Positions 23,408 to 33,541 of a stretch of DNA of 64,000 nucleotides are shown piece after piece. Below the pieces are notes generated by a model. It did not search any database. It was not told the DNA's origin and saw nothing but the letters and a program-made list of their open reading frames with translations. How positions within the stretch are numbered: position 1 is the first letter of the stretch; the number at the start of each line of letters is the position of its first letter. The stretch is from assembly GCA_024364735.1 (NCBI GenBank), contig JAGFNQ010004008.1, positions 538,039 to 602,038 on the forward strand, given 5' to 3'. The DNA is from Boesenbergia rotunda. Its lineage: Eukaryota; Streptophyta; Magnoliopsida; Zingiberales; Zingiberaceae. Made by a program: the position numbers and the translations under genes.

Positions 23408-24425
23408 TGTTGGAGGAAATGGACTCTTTTCGGAGAATTTACAATAAATTGAAATTATAAAAAATAATTTCAACTTAACTGTTGAGTAGCCCGAGCTGCC
23501 TTTTGTGCAAATTGCAGTCTCCCGAGTTGAATTCCCGAGCTCCCGACCAGGTCTCCCGAGCTCCCGACCAGATCTCCTGAGCTCCCGACCATGTCTCCCG
23601 AGCTCCCGAGCTGAGTTTCTCGAGCTCCCAGCCAATTCTCCCAAGCTCCCGAGCTCCCGAGCTAAGTTTCCCGAGCTCCCGACCAAGTTTCCCGAGCTCC
23701 CGATCTGAGTTTCCCGAGCTCCCGACCAAGTCTCCCATCCGAGAAGTTGCCCTGCGCAACGCAGTGTCCTTGAACAGATTTGTCCTCCTCCGATGGTGCT
23801 TCGAGGCTTAGATGGACGTCTATATCTCAGGATACAACAACATGACCACGAACACAATGGATCACTCGTTGCTCGTGGCGAACTGAGGAAGTATCCGAAT
23901 GCTATCAAAGGAGAGGTGGAAGATAATTTCTTCTCTCTATGTCTTTTGCTCTCGGTCATAGCCTTTTTATACTGCCATTTAACCGGCCAGATCCAAACGT
24001 CTGGGGGTTACTGATTTTGCATTAATCAAAATTAATGCATCAGTTACATTTGAGCAAAAAATTTGACAAAACGTTGGTTCATCTGCTTGGACAAATTTTT
24101 CCCCGACCGGTCGGACATTCGACACGCGCAGGTCGTGTACGCACACAAGTTCACTTGGTTCAGTACAAATCCGGGCACTGGATTTGCACCCCCCCTACGC
24201 ACCCACGCGTGAGAGAGAGCCTCTCCCCTAGCATTTGTTCACAACTATCATGCTTGTGAAACAATATAAACCAACATTTATGTCTTGAGACTCCCAATGT
24301 GGGACTAAAGTCCTATTCACAATGGAGCATCTTTATTCTTCACCTCACTTTCCATTCACTAGAAAGTCTCAATGTGGGACTAAAGTCCCACCACCTCTCT
24401 TTCCATTCACACTATATATCCAACA
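23408..24425 (-). repeat. 5' LTR of element A (1018 bp)
   Basis: Starts (minus) TGTTGGATATATAG and ends ...TCCAACA. It matches 16332-17257 apart from an expanded CCCGAGCTCCCGACCA minisatellite (23518-23735) and a deletion of about 55 bp just upstream of the TATA box. Minus-strand TATAAAAA lies at 23964-23971. Confidence 0.9.
23518..23735. repeat. Minisatellite within the 5' LTR of element A
   Basis: About ten degenerate units of CCCGAGCTCCCGACCA plus a short linker. The same site in the 3' LTR has only two to three units, so the array expanded or contracted after insertion, when the two LTRs were identical. Confidence 0.85.
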
Positions 24426-24520
24426 GGATGTAGATCAATAGAGTTCCACTAGGGAAAGAAGTTGTAGATTTGATACGAGGCATGTTATGAATGAAATGGA
24501 TTAAATTGACAATATTAATG

Positions 24521-26245
24521 TGTTAGGATGTATACTAAAAGTCTAGCTTTTGTATGAACATCTATATTTTGAAATTAGAATCACATGGTCATTGTTTCGA
24601 TTTTATATTTGATATATATATGTTATTGTCCTTTACTTTACATTATAGATAACATAGTTTGTGGTGTCGAATAGAAGATTATGTTATCAGTCCCTTGTGA
24701 AGTATAAGTAGTGGCTCACAACCGACATGGATTTGGACAAACCATCGGAATGGTTGTAGTGTAATTTGGTATTAGTCTATCTTGATTATAGAATTACACT
24801 AGTACACTTTGTATGTATTGAGCAGAACCGACTTAGAGGTGATCCGATTTATACTGACTATATAATTGAATCAGACCTCAGATATTATGATGTATATGCT
24901 CTTAATCCCGATATAATAACGGGCACATGTACTTAATATCTATTTCTTTGATTTACCAATGGGCGAGATTTATTCATTAAATCAATAGGCCCGGTAAATT
25001 GAGAAATAATATCATTTATATGGTGTGTCGTTGATTATAGAAGGAAACCGTGTCCTAATGCGTTAGGATGATGATGTCCCCTTGAGGTGCTCATAAAGTT
25101 CATCATATAAATCCTGCAAGTGGACTTGGTCCGACATGATGATAAGGTTGAGTGGTACTATTCATGGAGTTAGATATTAATTAATTAAATTGTCAGTAAT
25201 TTAATTAATTAATAGACATGCGAGATCTTAAACACGGGGAGATTATGTATACATAATATGGTGGAGCCTATATTTAATTATGGGAGTTGGTGCGGTAGTT
25301 CAATGATAACCCATTAGTGGACCGGGTTATCATTAATGGATCGGGCTTAGGATCGATTAGGAGACCAAAACCAACTCCGCCTCATGGTCCCTATTGTACC
25401 CTATATATACCTCATGAATCATGAGACCATGGCAATAAGAACATAACCCTAAGTCTCTCTTGGTTCTCTTCTCTCATCCTCTCTCTCCTAGGGTTAGGTG
25501 GCGCCAGCGGCAAGGGAAGGGAAGAGGACCTTTGGGAGTTGTTTCTTTCTTCTCCTATCATCCTCTTTTCTTCCTCTTGGGCGTGCACAAACCTGAAGCA
25601 AGGAGGAGTGGCCGGCGGCAAGGTAACAAGGAGATCTATCTTCATTTTGGCATCGGCGGCAAGGGAGGAGGAAGAGGTGGCCGACGGCTAGGGTTTGGTG
25701 AAGGAGAGATTTCTTTCTCTTCTTCTTCTTCCTTTTCTTCTCTTCTTCTCCATATGAGGTGTGTGGCTAGGGCAAGCAAAAGAAGGTTTCTTTTCGTTCT
25801 TTTGGTCGGCGGCAACAAGAAAGGAGAGGAGGTGGTTGGCGCAAGGCAAGGAGGAAGAGTTGGTGGTCTTGGTGGCTTCGTTTCTTGGAAGATCGTCGCC
25901 CACACGACGTCCAAGAAGAGGACAGGAATACAGTAGAAGATCGCGAGGTAAAACAAAAGGTATAATTTTTGTTTTCATGCCTCTATTTAATTGTATTCAT
26001 GTCTATGTCATGGACCCCGAAATCAAACACAAAAATCGATGATCAAATCATCATCTATTCCGCGACTAATCGATTAGAAGAGTTAGATTTCTTGAACTAC
26101 AAGTTTGTTCAAGCGATCGCTCAATTGATTAGTATGATGATGAATACGATCGCTTGGGATGTTTCTTTCCATCCGGATTTGTTTTAATTAATAAAAGTTT
26201 AATCCGGGGACATGGAGAGGAATCCCGATGCAACCAAAACCAACA
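24521..26245 (+). repeat. 5' LTR of element B (1725 bp)
   Basis: Starts TGTTAGGATGTATAC and ends AAAACCAACA directly before the primer site. TATA box at 25402-25409. A CTT/TTC-rich microsatellite near 25705-25755 and the purine-rich counterpart around it create long but meaningless frames. Confidence 0.93.
25402..25409 (+). promoter_or_regulatory. TATA box of the element B 5' LTR
   Basis: TATATATA in ACCCTATATATACCTC; the 3' LTR has the same at 62706-62713. Confidence 0.5.
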
Positions 26246-26263
26246 ATTGGTATCAAAGCGAGG
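26246..26263 (+). other. Primer-binding site of element B
   Basis: ATTGGTATCAAAGCGAGG directly follows the LTR. It resembles the TGGTATCAGAGC initiator-Met tRNA complement used by plant copia elements. Confidence 0.8.
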
Positions 26264-27300
26264 TTTCTGATTTTGTGTGTTTTGGATTCAATTACTTTCA
26301 TGCAATTTTCATATATAATTTTATATAGGATAATAGTAGGATGTTTGTAGGCTAACTCTTTGGTTGTAGACATAAGATTCAACTATTATGGCTAATGTGA
26401 TTGTATGTGATTGTGTGTGTGTGATTGTAATAATTTATTTGAATCTTCGGGCTTGATGAGGCTATTAGTATTTAATTTTTATAATTAAATACGGCAAATG
26501 TTAGCCGCTTATTTTAATTTACTTTCGATCTAGATTTTTTGTACACTCTTTCGTGGAGTATAGAATCGATGGATGTAAATTAAAATAATTTTTTCTCGGC
26601 TCGAATCTTCTTGCTTGCGCATGGTGAAGGAAGGTGGAGACGAAGTGACAATACGACTGGAGGCATATTGGAGAACAAAAGTCATAATAGTTGGAAATTT
26701 AGATTTTTCATATTTATTGCTTGATTGTTTAATATGTTTGTTGTGCATGCTTGTAAAATTCCTCAATTTTTAAATTACTTAGTGGAAGAGGGAATTTTTG
26801 AGTCCCGTGGCCTCCATTACCAATTTGATATGTGATGCGAACAAACTTGCGCGTTGACTCTAAGTGTCTTCCTCCATATTGGATGAGTTTGTTTCACGGA
26901 TCACTAGATCAAACATAATTATAGAAAATTATTTAGAGCGTATGATCTTCCCCATCGGAAGGGACATAATCCTAGATAATTACCTTAGTATCGTATAATG
27001 GTGTACACTTAGATATATTTAATAGTTTCCTTCCCATCGGAGTCACTGCTATTATTTGTAAGGCCGAAGAGAAACCAACTATTAATTTTATTTGTTAAAA
27101 AGTAAGGTTGACAAGATAATAAAATCAATGGGTAAAACCTCCTCTTACAAATGTTGAATTTGTATACGTCCACACTATCGTGGCATACAAAATTCATGAT
27201 GTTTTGAGGTGTTGGTATTTTTAAAATTTTATTATTTGAGGAATCAATATTATTTTAAAAACTAATATTTTAACCATTGTGATTCTCAGGATTTTTTAAA
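26264..27300 (+). other. Untranslated leader of element B
   Basis: About 1 kb, AT-rich, between the primer site and the gag ATG. No supported frame. Confidence 0.6.
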
Positions 27301-28725
27301 ATGACTTTCAACCCACTTGCTGTTATTTTAAAAGAGAATAAACTTACTGGCCCCAATTATATCAATTGGAAAAGGAACCTAGACATTGTCTTAACTGCTG
27401 AGGAGTACAAATTTGTACTCTTTGAGATCTGTCCTGCTAAGCCTAGTGAGAATTCTAGTGAAGAGGAAAAGGAGAGTTATAGGAAGTGGGTTAAGGCAGA
27501 TGAGATGACACGGTGTTACATTTTGGCTTCTATATCAAATGTACTGCAACATCAGTATCAGGCCTTTGCTACTGCCTATGACATGATGCTCAATCTCAAA
27601 TAACTCTTTGGACACCAGAATTGGGCTGCTAGGCAAGAGACTATGAGGAACTTGATGACAACCACCATGACTGAGGGAACTCCCGTAAGGGATCATGTCC
27701 TCAAGATGATGGCTCATTTGAATGAGATGGAAGTCCTTGGAGCGGAGATCGATGGGGAAACCTAGGTCGATATGATTCTCCAGTCACTACCTAGGAGTTT
27801 TGAGCAGTTTTACCTGAACTACAATATGAACAAAAGGATATATTCATTGGCGGAACTTCTGACAGAACTCCAGACACCAAAGGAGCTATTTCGTCAGAGT
27901 GGTAAAGCTTTTGTTGCTGAAAATGTTTCTACTTCTAAGCTGAAAGGCAAGAAGAAGAAGAAACAAGGATTAGCAAAGAAGGCGACTGAATCTCAAGGAC
28001 CTCAGGTTGGAGTGAAGAAGTCGAAAGGCAAGTGCTTCACATGCAAGCAGACTAGACATTGGAAGGTGGATTGTCTCAGCCGAAAGGAGAACAAAGGTAT
28101 ATATTTTTCATTAGTTGTTGAAACATGTTTAGCGGTGTTATCTACCAGTATCTGGTGTGTGGATACGGGAGCCACTGATCATGTCTACAATTCTTTATAG
28201 GGGTTCCAGGAAACCAGACGACTAGCTGAGGGAGAGATTACCGTCTACATGGGCAATGCTACAGAGGTGGCGGCTATTGCAGTGGGAGACGTTTATTTAT
28301 CTTTTGATAAGAATAAATGTTTGATTTTGAGAAATTGTCTTTACGTATCTACTTTTAGAAAGAATTTAATTTCAGTTTCTAAATTATTTTTGGATGGATA
28401 TTCTATTTCTTTTAATGGCAAAGTTGTTATAAAAAGGAATAGGGAGATTATCTATTCTAGTGCGTTGGTTGGCAATTTATATACTCTTAATCCAAAAACT
28501 CCCACAATACAAATATAAATTAATAACTCTTCATATAATCATAATAAAAGAAAAGAACCTTCAAAAATAAACCAAACATATCTTTGGCATCTAAGGTTAG
28601 GTCATATTAACCTGAGTAGAATTCAAATGTTGATAGCTGTTGGACCTTTGGGTTCATTGGTGGTGGAAGATTTCCCAACCTGTGAATCTTGCTTGGAAGG
28701 TAAAATGACCAAGAAGCCTTTTAAG
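27301..28725 (+). pseudogene. Element B gag, protease and start of integrase
   Basis: The frame opens MTFNPLAVILKENKLTGPNY, a typical copia gag start. In order: gag with a stop at 27601 and another near 27763; zinc knuckle CFTCKQTRHWKVDC (complete CCHC) near 28035; protease WCVDTGATDH near 28155; a stop at 28198; a stop at about 28516; then the integrase zinc-binding part LWHLRLGH...CESC. It ends in KKPFK where element C is inserted. The rest of integrase resumes at 43547. Confidence 0.92.
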
Positions 28726-29746
28726 TGTTGGTGCAATCGACCCAAGTTTGATCGGGTAGATCATTAGTTTTGATGTGTGTGTCAATATGATTAAGTTAGG
28801 GTTTCATGTTGATCTAATATGTGTATATGAGTGTGTAGGTTTGCAGGATACACATAGACTTAGTTGGACGTCTTCGGGTCCGGTGAGGATGGCATGGGGA
28901 GACGAGTCGTGGGCTTGTATGCACTCGAGGGACCGTGGACAAAGCAGGACGATGAGCCAAGGGAAGCGCACTTCGAGGCATACGCGAAGAATGGCATGGG
29001 AGACGAGTCGTGGGCTTGTATGCATCTGAGGGACGAGATCCAAAGTCGAAGAAGGCTTGAAGGTAACAGGTCGAGGCTGCTGGATGAAGAGTCAGCTAAG
29101 TCGTGAGGATTCGAGTGCTGAGAGAATTGTATTCGGGAAGGGAAATCCTAGGGTTCGAGTGCTGAGAGAATTGTACTCGAAAGGGAAACCTTAGGTGGCA
29201 GTCGACTGATGCTTGGATCAGTCGACTGATGAAGAGCACAGAAAGATCAGTCGATTGATCCTTGCATCAGTCGACTGGTATCGACCAGAATGTGAATCGT
29301 CAGGCTGTGACATTCAAATTTGCGAGGACCAGTTGACTGGTGATAGCACCAGTCGACTGGTAACGGTCAGAACAGTATCGAGCACTATTTAAGAGGGCTC
29401 GTTTTTGGCTAAGTTTCTTTGGCGAAACAAGCTTGGGTAAAGTCTGTTAGTAGCCTACAAGTACTCAAAAGTGGTCAATGGATTGTGGCGAGGTTTCTCC
29501 ACTCACAAGGAGTGACAAGAGCTAGTCGGAGGTCTTTCGGGGACTCATCCACTGACGGATCAGGATCGTCCACCTTACGGACAGCCGTGGGGTAGGAGTA
29601 TCATCTCCGAACCACGTAAACGGTTTGTCTTAGCATTGTTTTAGGTTTTTGTTTATATTTTCCGCTTGCGCTTGCTAACACGTGTAGGAAGAAAATCGAA
29701 AAGTAGCTATTCACCCCCCCTCTAGCTAAACGACAAGGTCCCAACA
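28726..29746 (+). repeat. 5' LTR of element C (1021 bp)
   Basis: TGTTGGTGCAATC...GGTCCCAACA. It carries six AGTCGACT-type palindromes (29200-29358) directly upstream of the TATA-like TATTTAAG (29386-29393), and the pyrimidine motif TATTCACCCCCCCTCTAG near the end. Confidence 0.9.
29200..29358 (+). promoter_or_regulatory. AGTCGACT palindrome array in the C 5' LTR promoter
   Basis: Copies at 29200, 29220, 29249 (AGTCGATT), 29269, 29331 (AGTTGACT) and 29351, most extended to ATCAGTCGACTGAT or CAGTCGACTGGT. They end about 28 bp before the TATA-like box, so they look like upstream promoter elements. The same word recurs upstream of C's internal gene. Confidence 0.7.
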
Positions 29747-29764
29747 AGTGGTATCAGAGCGAGG
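29747..29764 (+). other. Primer-binding site of element C
   Basis: AGTGGTATCAGAGCGAGG follows the LTR and contains the canonical TGGTATCAGAGC. Confidence 0.9.
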
Positions 29765-29812
29765 TTCGCTCGTCTATGGACTAACCGCCGAGAGAGCAAA
29801 AAGTTAGAGGAA

Positions 29813-31506
29813 ATGGCGATTGAAGAAAGATTAGGGGACGATATCAATGTTCCACGTCCCCACGATTACGAGAATTTCGAGTATTGAAGGATGCAGATAA
29901 AGATATGGTTTGGCATGGATTGGAATCTCATGATCGCACTAGAAGAAACATTTGAAGTTCCGAGAGCTAAACATGGGAAAAAGCTCCGACCAAGATATTG
30001 GACCAAGGAGCAACAAACTCAATCAAAGGCAAATGAAAAGGTAATTTCAATATTACTTAATAATTTGCCTAATGATGTCATGAGTGGTGTAGGTGAATAT
30101 AAAAATGCGCACAAATTATAGAGCAAGATGTTAGCGCTTCATGAAAACCCTACACAAGCTTAAGTAGTGGAAGAGCTCAAGGAAATGAGCTTTATGGTCT
30201 AAGAAGAGGAGAAGGACCAATCGGATGAAGAAAGAAGCTCAACATCCGAAAAAGAGGAAAAAGATTCATCCATCTCCTTAAGTGAAGTGGCACAAGAAAT
30301 TAAAGAATCATCCACTTCATCAAAGGGAGAAGAAGAAGTCTCCGCTACAAGGATTGAGGGGAAGGAGAGATCATCTTCGATACCAGAGCAAGAAGAAGCA
30401 TCCACTTCCACCAAAGCAAAGTCAAAAGACCATATTATTTGCTTTGGGTGTAACAAGAAGGGGCACTACAAGGACAAGTACCCATTAGGTAAAAAGGAGG
30501 CCAGGTAAACCCTAAACCCAAGTCAATTTATTTAAAATCTAACATGGGTGGTAGGGAAAAGAGGGAGAAGAAGGACATTAGGTGTTACACGTGTGGTGAG
30601 TTAGGACACTACCATACCAAATGCTTAAGGAAAGAAGAATTCAAGAAATTGGAGCATTTGAGAAAGTGGGAGAAGAAGGAGAAGAAGAGAAGCTCACATC
30701 AAGGGGAAGCTACAAGGGTAAGGGAGGTAATCCCTAACTTTAAGCATTTTTCAAATTCCTCCATGTGTGTTAGAGATAATGAGAATTATTTACCTATGCA
30801 TAATTTTGATTTTAGATATTGTGATAAAAATAGGGTTAATATTGTATATCAAAATCCTAGAGAAATCATGTATCATGATAAGTCTAGAATCTTTAGACCT
30901 AAGGACCAAGACATTAATCCAAAGAAAGAGAGACACATGCCTAGACAAATGGGTAGATCTAGAAATGTCCAAGATGGAAATGGTAATGCTAAGGTTAAGA
31001 GCCTAGAGAGAGAGAATCAAGCCTTGAGGGCAAAGCTTGATAAATTAGAGAAAACCCTAGAGCGATTCATTAGTGGATCTAAGGGTTTAGGCATGGTGTT
31101 GAGTGGTCAAAACCCCGACAATGATAGATCGGGTCTAGGATATTGATTTATGAGATCAAATGTTATGGAAAAGTCATATGCAAGGATGTCATATGATTAT
31201 AGCAAAAGAAAGGACAAAAATGGCAAGGGAAAGTCATTTAAAGGGAGGAAGAAAAACTTAACCAAGGACAAGGTGTTCAAAATTAAGAAGGTTAGGGTTG
31301 AAGGCCAAAAGTCATCGGAGGTACACCGATGTGGCCTTGCAATTATAGATAAGTCACCTAGGGAGGTGGCTAAGGCTAAGAGCTCAACGGGGAGCTCTAG
31401 GAGTCAAGATGGGTCTATGGTCAATGGATCTCAGGAGCATTTCTCCAGGGAGACTAGATGGGTTGTGGAATGTGCCAAAGCATTTAGAGACAAATTTGAG
31501 TCTTAA
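29813..31506 (+). pseudogene. Element C gag (decayed)
   Basis: ATG at 29813 (MAIEERLGDDINVPRPHDYE). Stops follow at 29885, 30119, 30161 and 30199, and a frame change falls between 30508 and 30544. Two zinc knuckles are visible: CFGCNKKGHYKDKY near 30440, with its last Cys lost to Tyr, and an intact CYTCGELGHYHTKC near 30580. A Lys/Glu-rich coiled-coil-like tail (SLERENQALRAKLDKLEKTLE) precedes RFISGSKGLG, which corresponds to RFTSGSKGLD in the D and E gags. It packaged element RNA; it now looks non-functional. Confidence 0.85.
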
Positions 31507-31880
31507 TCCTAGAGATTGGCAAATCAAAAGTAAGGTTCATGCATGAAAATATGACAATGGAACCATATTGCATGAAAATTGGTTTTCAATGTATAGATAT
31601 CATATAAATCAATGCTAGGGATGCATTGTGGTTGGGTATAAGAAGATGCATCAAGAAGAGATCAAGACTAGGACCTTAGGTCAAGGTTCAATTAAACCAT
31701 TTAAATAGTTTTGAATTTTGTGTCAATTTTGGGATTGTTAATAGATACATGTGTGAATGTATTTTTCTCAAATAGACACGGGTACGACAAATCTCACCAC
31801 CAGATTTGGGAATTTTTGGAGATTTGTAAAATTTCTGGTGCATTTCTGAAGTTGGGTCAGAAATGCTGAAAATATAGGGT
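31507..31880 (+). other. Element C spacer between gag and the accessory promoter
   Basis: No frame of note. In an ordinary copia element protease would begin here; no DSG/DTG protease motif is found. Confidence 0.6.
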
Positions 31881-31883
31881 ACT

Positions 31884-31912
31884 AGTCGACTGATGCAGAA
31901 GGCAGTCGACTG
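31884..31912 (+). promoter_or_regulatory. First two AGTCGACT motifs upstream of the C accessory gene
   Basis: AGTCGACTG at 31884-31892 and 31904-31912. Element D inserted 27 bp further on. With D removed these sit next to the four motifs at 40510-40585. Confidence 0.65.
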
Positions 31913-32045
31913 GTACAGTTCAATCCAGGAACTAGGATATGTTGGTGCAGAATGCACCAAAGTCAAACTTGTGTTTTGATAATAGCAACAGAGGTCAAAA
32001 GTTAAGTATTAATTGTGTTTCTAACAAGTTACTCTAGTGTGCAGA

Positions 32046-32295
32046 GCAAAGTCCTAGCGAAGGAATGCTAGGCAACTGACGAAGGACTGCCAGTAGCAAA
32101 GTCCTAGCGAAGGAATGCTAGGCAACTGGCGAAGGACTGCCAGTACCAAAGTCCTAGCGAAGGAATGCTAGGCAACTGGCGAAGGACTGTCAGTACCAAA
32201 GTCCTAGCGAAAGACTACTAGGCAACTGGCGAAGGACTGCCAGTACCAAAGTCCTAGCGAAGGACTGCTAGGCAACTGGCGAAGGACTGCCAGTA
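32046..32295 (+). repeat. 50-bp tandem array of paired hairpins, D 5' LTR
   Basis: Five units of exactly 50 bp starting at 32046, 32096, 32146, 32196 and 32246. Each unit holds two inverted repeats with similar loops: CCTAGC-GAAGGAAT-GCTAGG and CTGGC-GAAGGACT-GCCAG. A degenerate tail follows to about 32350. It lies in U3, so transcripts carry it near their 3' end. Confidence 0.9.
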
Positions 32296-32589
32296 TCCAA
32301 GACTTGACAAAGGACCGTCAGGCAAAAGACCAACCAAAGGAGCGGTTGGCAACAGCTAAATTCTCCCGAGAGGTGTAGGTGAGGACGCGTTCCCCGTCGA
32401 GGGAACAGTAGGCGTCGGTTCGACCTAGGGCTCCATTTTGGAGACCAAAGTCAGAACCAAGACAGCTAAGGCTGTATAAACAAATATTTTATTACTTTAT
32501 TGTGTTTTGGACTAACCCTGGATGCAGGACCAAAGGAAGGAGTGTCTGCAGCTCAGATAGCCTCAAAGGAATGAGGTAGTGGCTGAGTA

Positions 32590-32895
32590 GGGCGCCCGGA
32601 GTGTCCCGGGCGCCCCCAAGGTGCATACAAAACAAGTAAAGAGAAAAAGGGTTCGAATAGCTGCTGGGCCGGGCGCCCCCGTGCTCCCGGGCGCCCCGCT
32701 GCTCCCGGGCGCCCCCATGCGCATGCATCGAACCAAAAGCCCTCGAAGCCAAGCGGATAAAGTTTGACCCGGTTAATCCGGGCGCTCCGAGCGCTCCGGG
32801 CGCCCCGGTCAAAGCGGATCCAGAGGATAGACGCTGACCGAGAGCTCTGCGGATCAGAGGCCACGTGGGGGGCGCCCCCGACGTCCCGGGCGCCC
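32590..32895 (+). promoter_or_regulatory. GGGCGCCC palindrome array in the D 5' LTR promoter
   Basis: At least seven GGGCGCCC words, often paired as GGGCGCCCGG-N5-CCCGGGCGCCCCC, end about 10 bp before the TATA box. Confidence 0.75.
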
Positions 32896-32903
32896 CCAGG
32901 CCC

Positions 32904-32912
32904 TATATAAAG
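32904..32912 (+). promoter_or_regulatory. TATA box of the D 5' LTR
   Basis: TATATAAAG in GGCCCTATATAAAGGGCC; the 3' LTR has the same at 40077-40085. Confidence 0.7.
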
Positions 32913-33315
32913 GGCCTTTGACCAAGGCTTCAGAACATCAGTTCTCTCAACGCCTCAAAGCTCTTCTACGCTCGTGCCTTGCTCCGGAAACACTCCAACT
33001 CGAGCTGACGACGTCCCGCTGCCCCAAAAGAGTCAATCCACTTCGGACGTCGGTAACGAAGATCGAATTTTTTGTTAGTGCACTTGTAATAAATTATTGT
33101 AAACTGATTTGCGCATATATAGAATTGCCCAAAGTAAACGGTCAACGACCGTGGGCCTTGGAGTTGGAGTCGACACAGGCTCAAAACCAAGTAAATCGAC
33201 TGTGTCTTTGTGCTGTGATTGTTTTTATTTTATTACCGCTGCGTACGTGCTCTTTACGAAAATCCGAACGATTTCCGATATTCACCCCCCCTCTATCGGT
33301 TTTCACGATCCAACA

Positions 33316-33333
33316 AGTGGTATCAGAGTGGGG
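33316..33333 (+). other. Primer-binding site of element D
   Basis: AGTGGTATCAGAGTGGGG, the initiator-Met tRNA complement with one change, directly after the LTR. Confidence 0.9.
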
Positions 33334-33541
33334 AAGTTCAAACCTGGTGCAACCACCAGTTTGAAATTTTTTTTCGGATTTTTATCTTTATATTTTTTTC
33401 TTACGAATTTTTCGTTAAATATTTCATTCGATTTTTTTTGGCGAGGTTGGTGCAACACCCCTCGTTACTTAATTTATCCAGCACTGCTAATCCAAGACCT
33501 AGTCTTGGAAAATTCGTTTTTCTGTTAGTTTTCTGTTTCAG

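Larger units (their letters stand above)
16332..24425 (-). mobile_element. Copia element A, full length, decayed, minus strand
   Basis: Bounded by TGTTGG...CCAACA LTRs at both ends and by a perfect 5-bp duplication GGATG (16327-16331 and 24426-24430). On the minus strand the order is gag, zinc knuckle, protease, integrase, reverse transcriptase, RNase H, the Ty1/copia order. Stops, a frameshift and a 1.7-kb insertion make it inactive. Confidence 0.92.
31940..33315 (+). repeat. 5' LTR of element D (1376 bp)
   Basis: Starts TGTTGGTGCAGAATGC and ends CGATCCAACA. Contains a 5 x 50-bp hairpin array (32046-32295), a GGGCGCCC array (32590-32895) and a TATA box (32904-32912). The end TATCGGTTTTCACGATCCAACA-like segment is shared with the E LTRs. 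Confidence 0.95.

Noticed and set aside
25460..25936. 158-codon plus-strand frame and opposing frames with Arg/Gly- or Ser/Pro-rich peptides
   Set aside because: They lie inside the element B LTR over a CTT/GAA-rich microsatellite, and the same DNA recurs in the 3' LTR (62800-63260) with different frame breaks.
32046..32295. Regular 50-bp repeats resembling a CRISPR array
   Set aside because: There are no unique spacers; units abut directly, lie in an LTR and occur in a plant context.
32492..32864. GAP/GAR-rich minus-strand frames, also at 39646-40039 and 36053-36313
   Set aside because: Antisense reading of the GGGCGCCC palindrome arrays.
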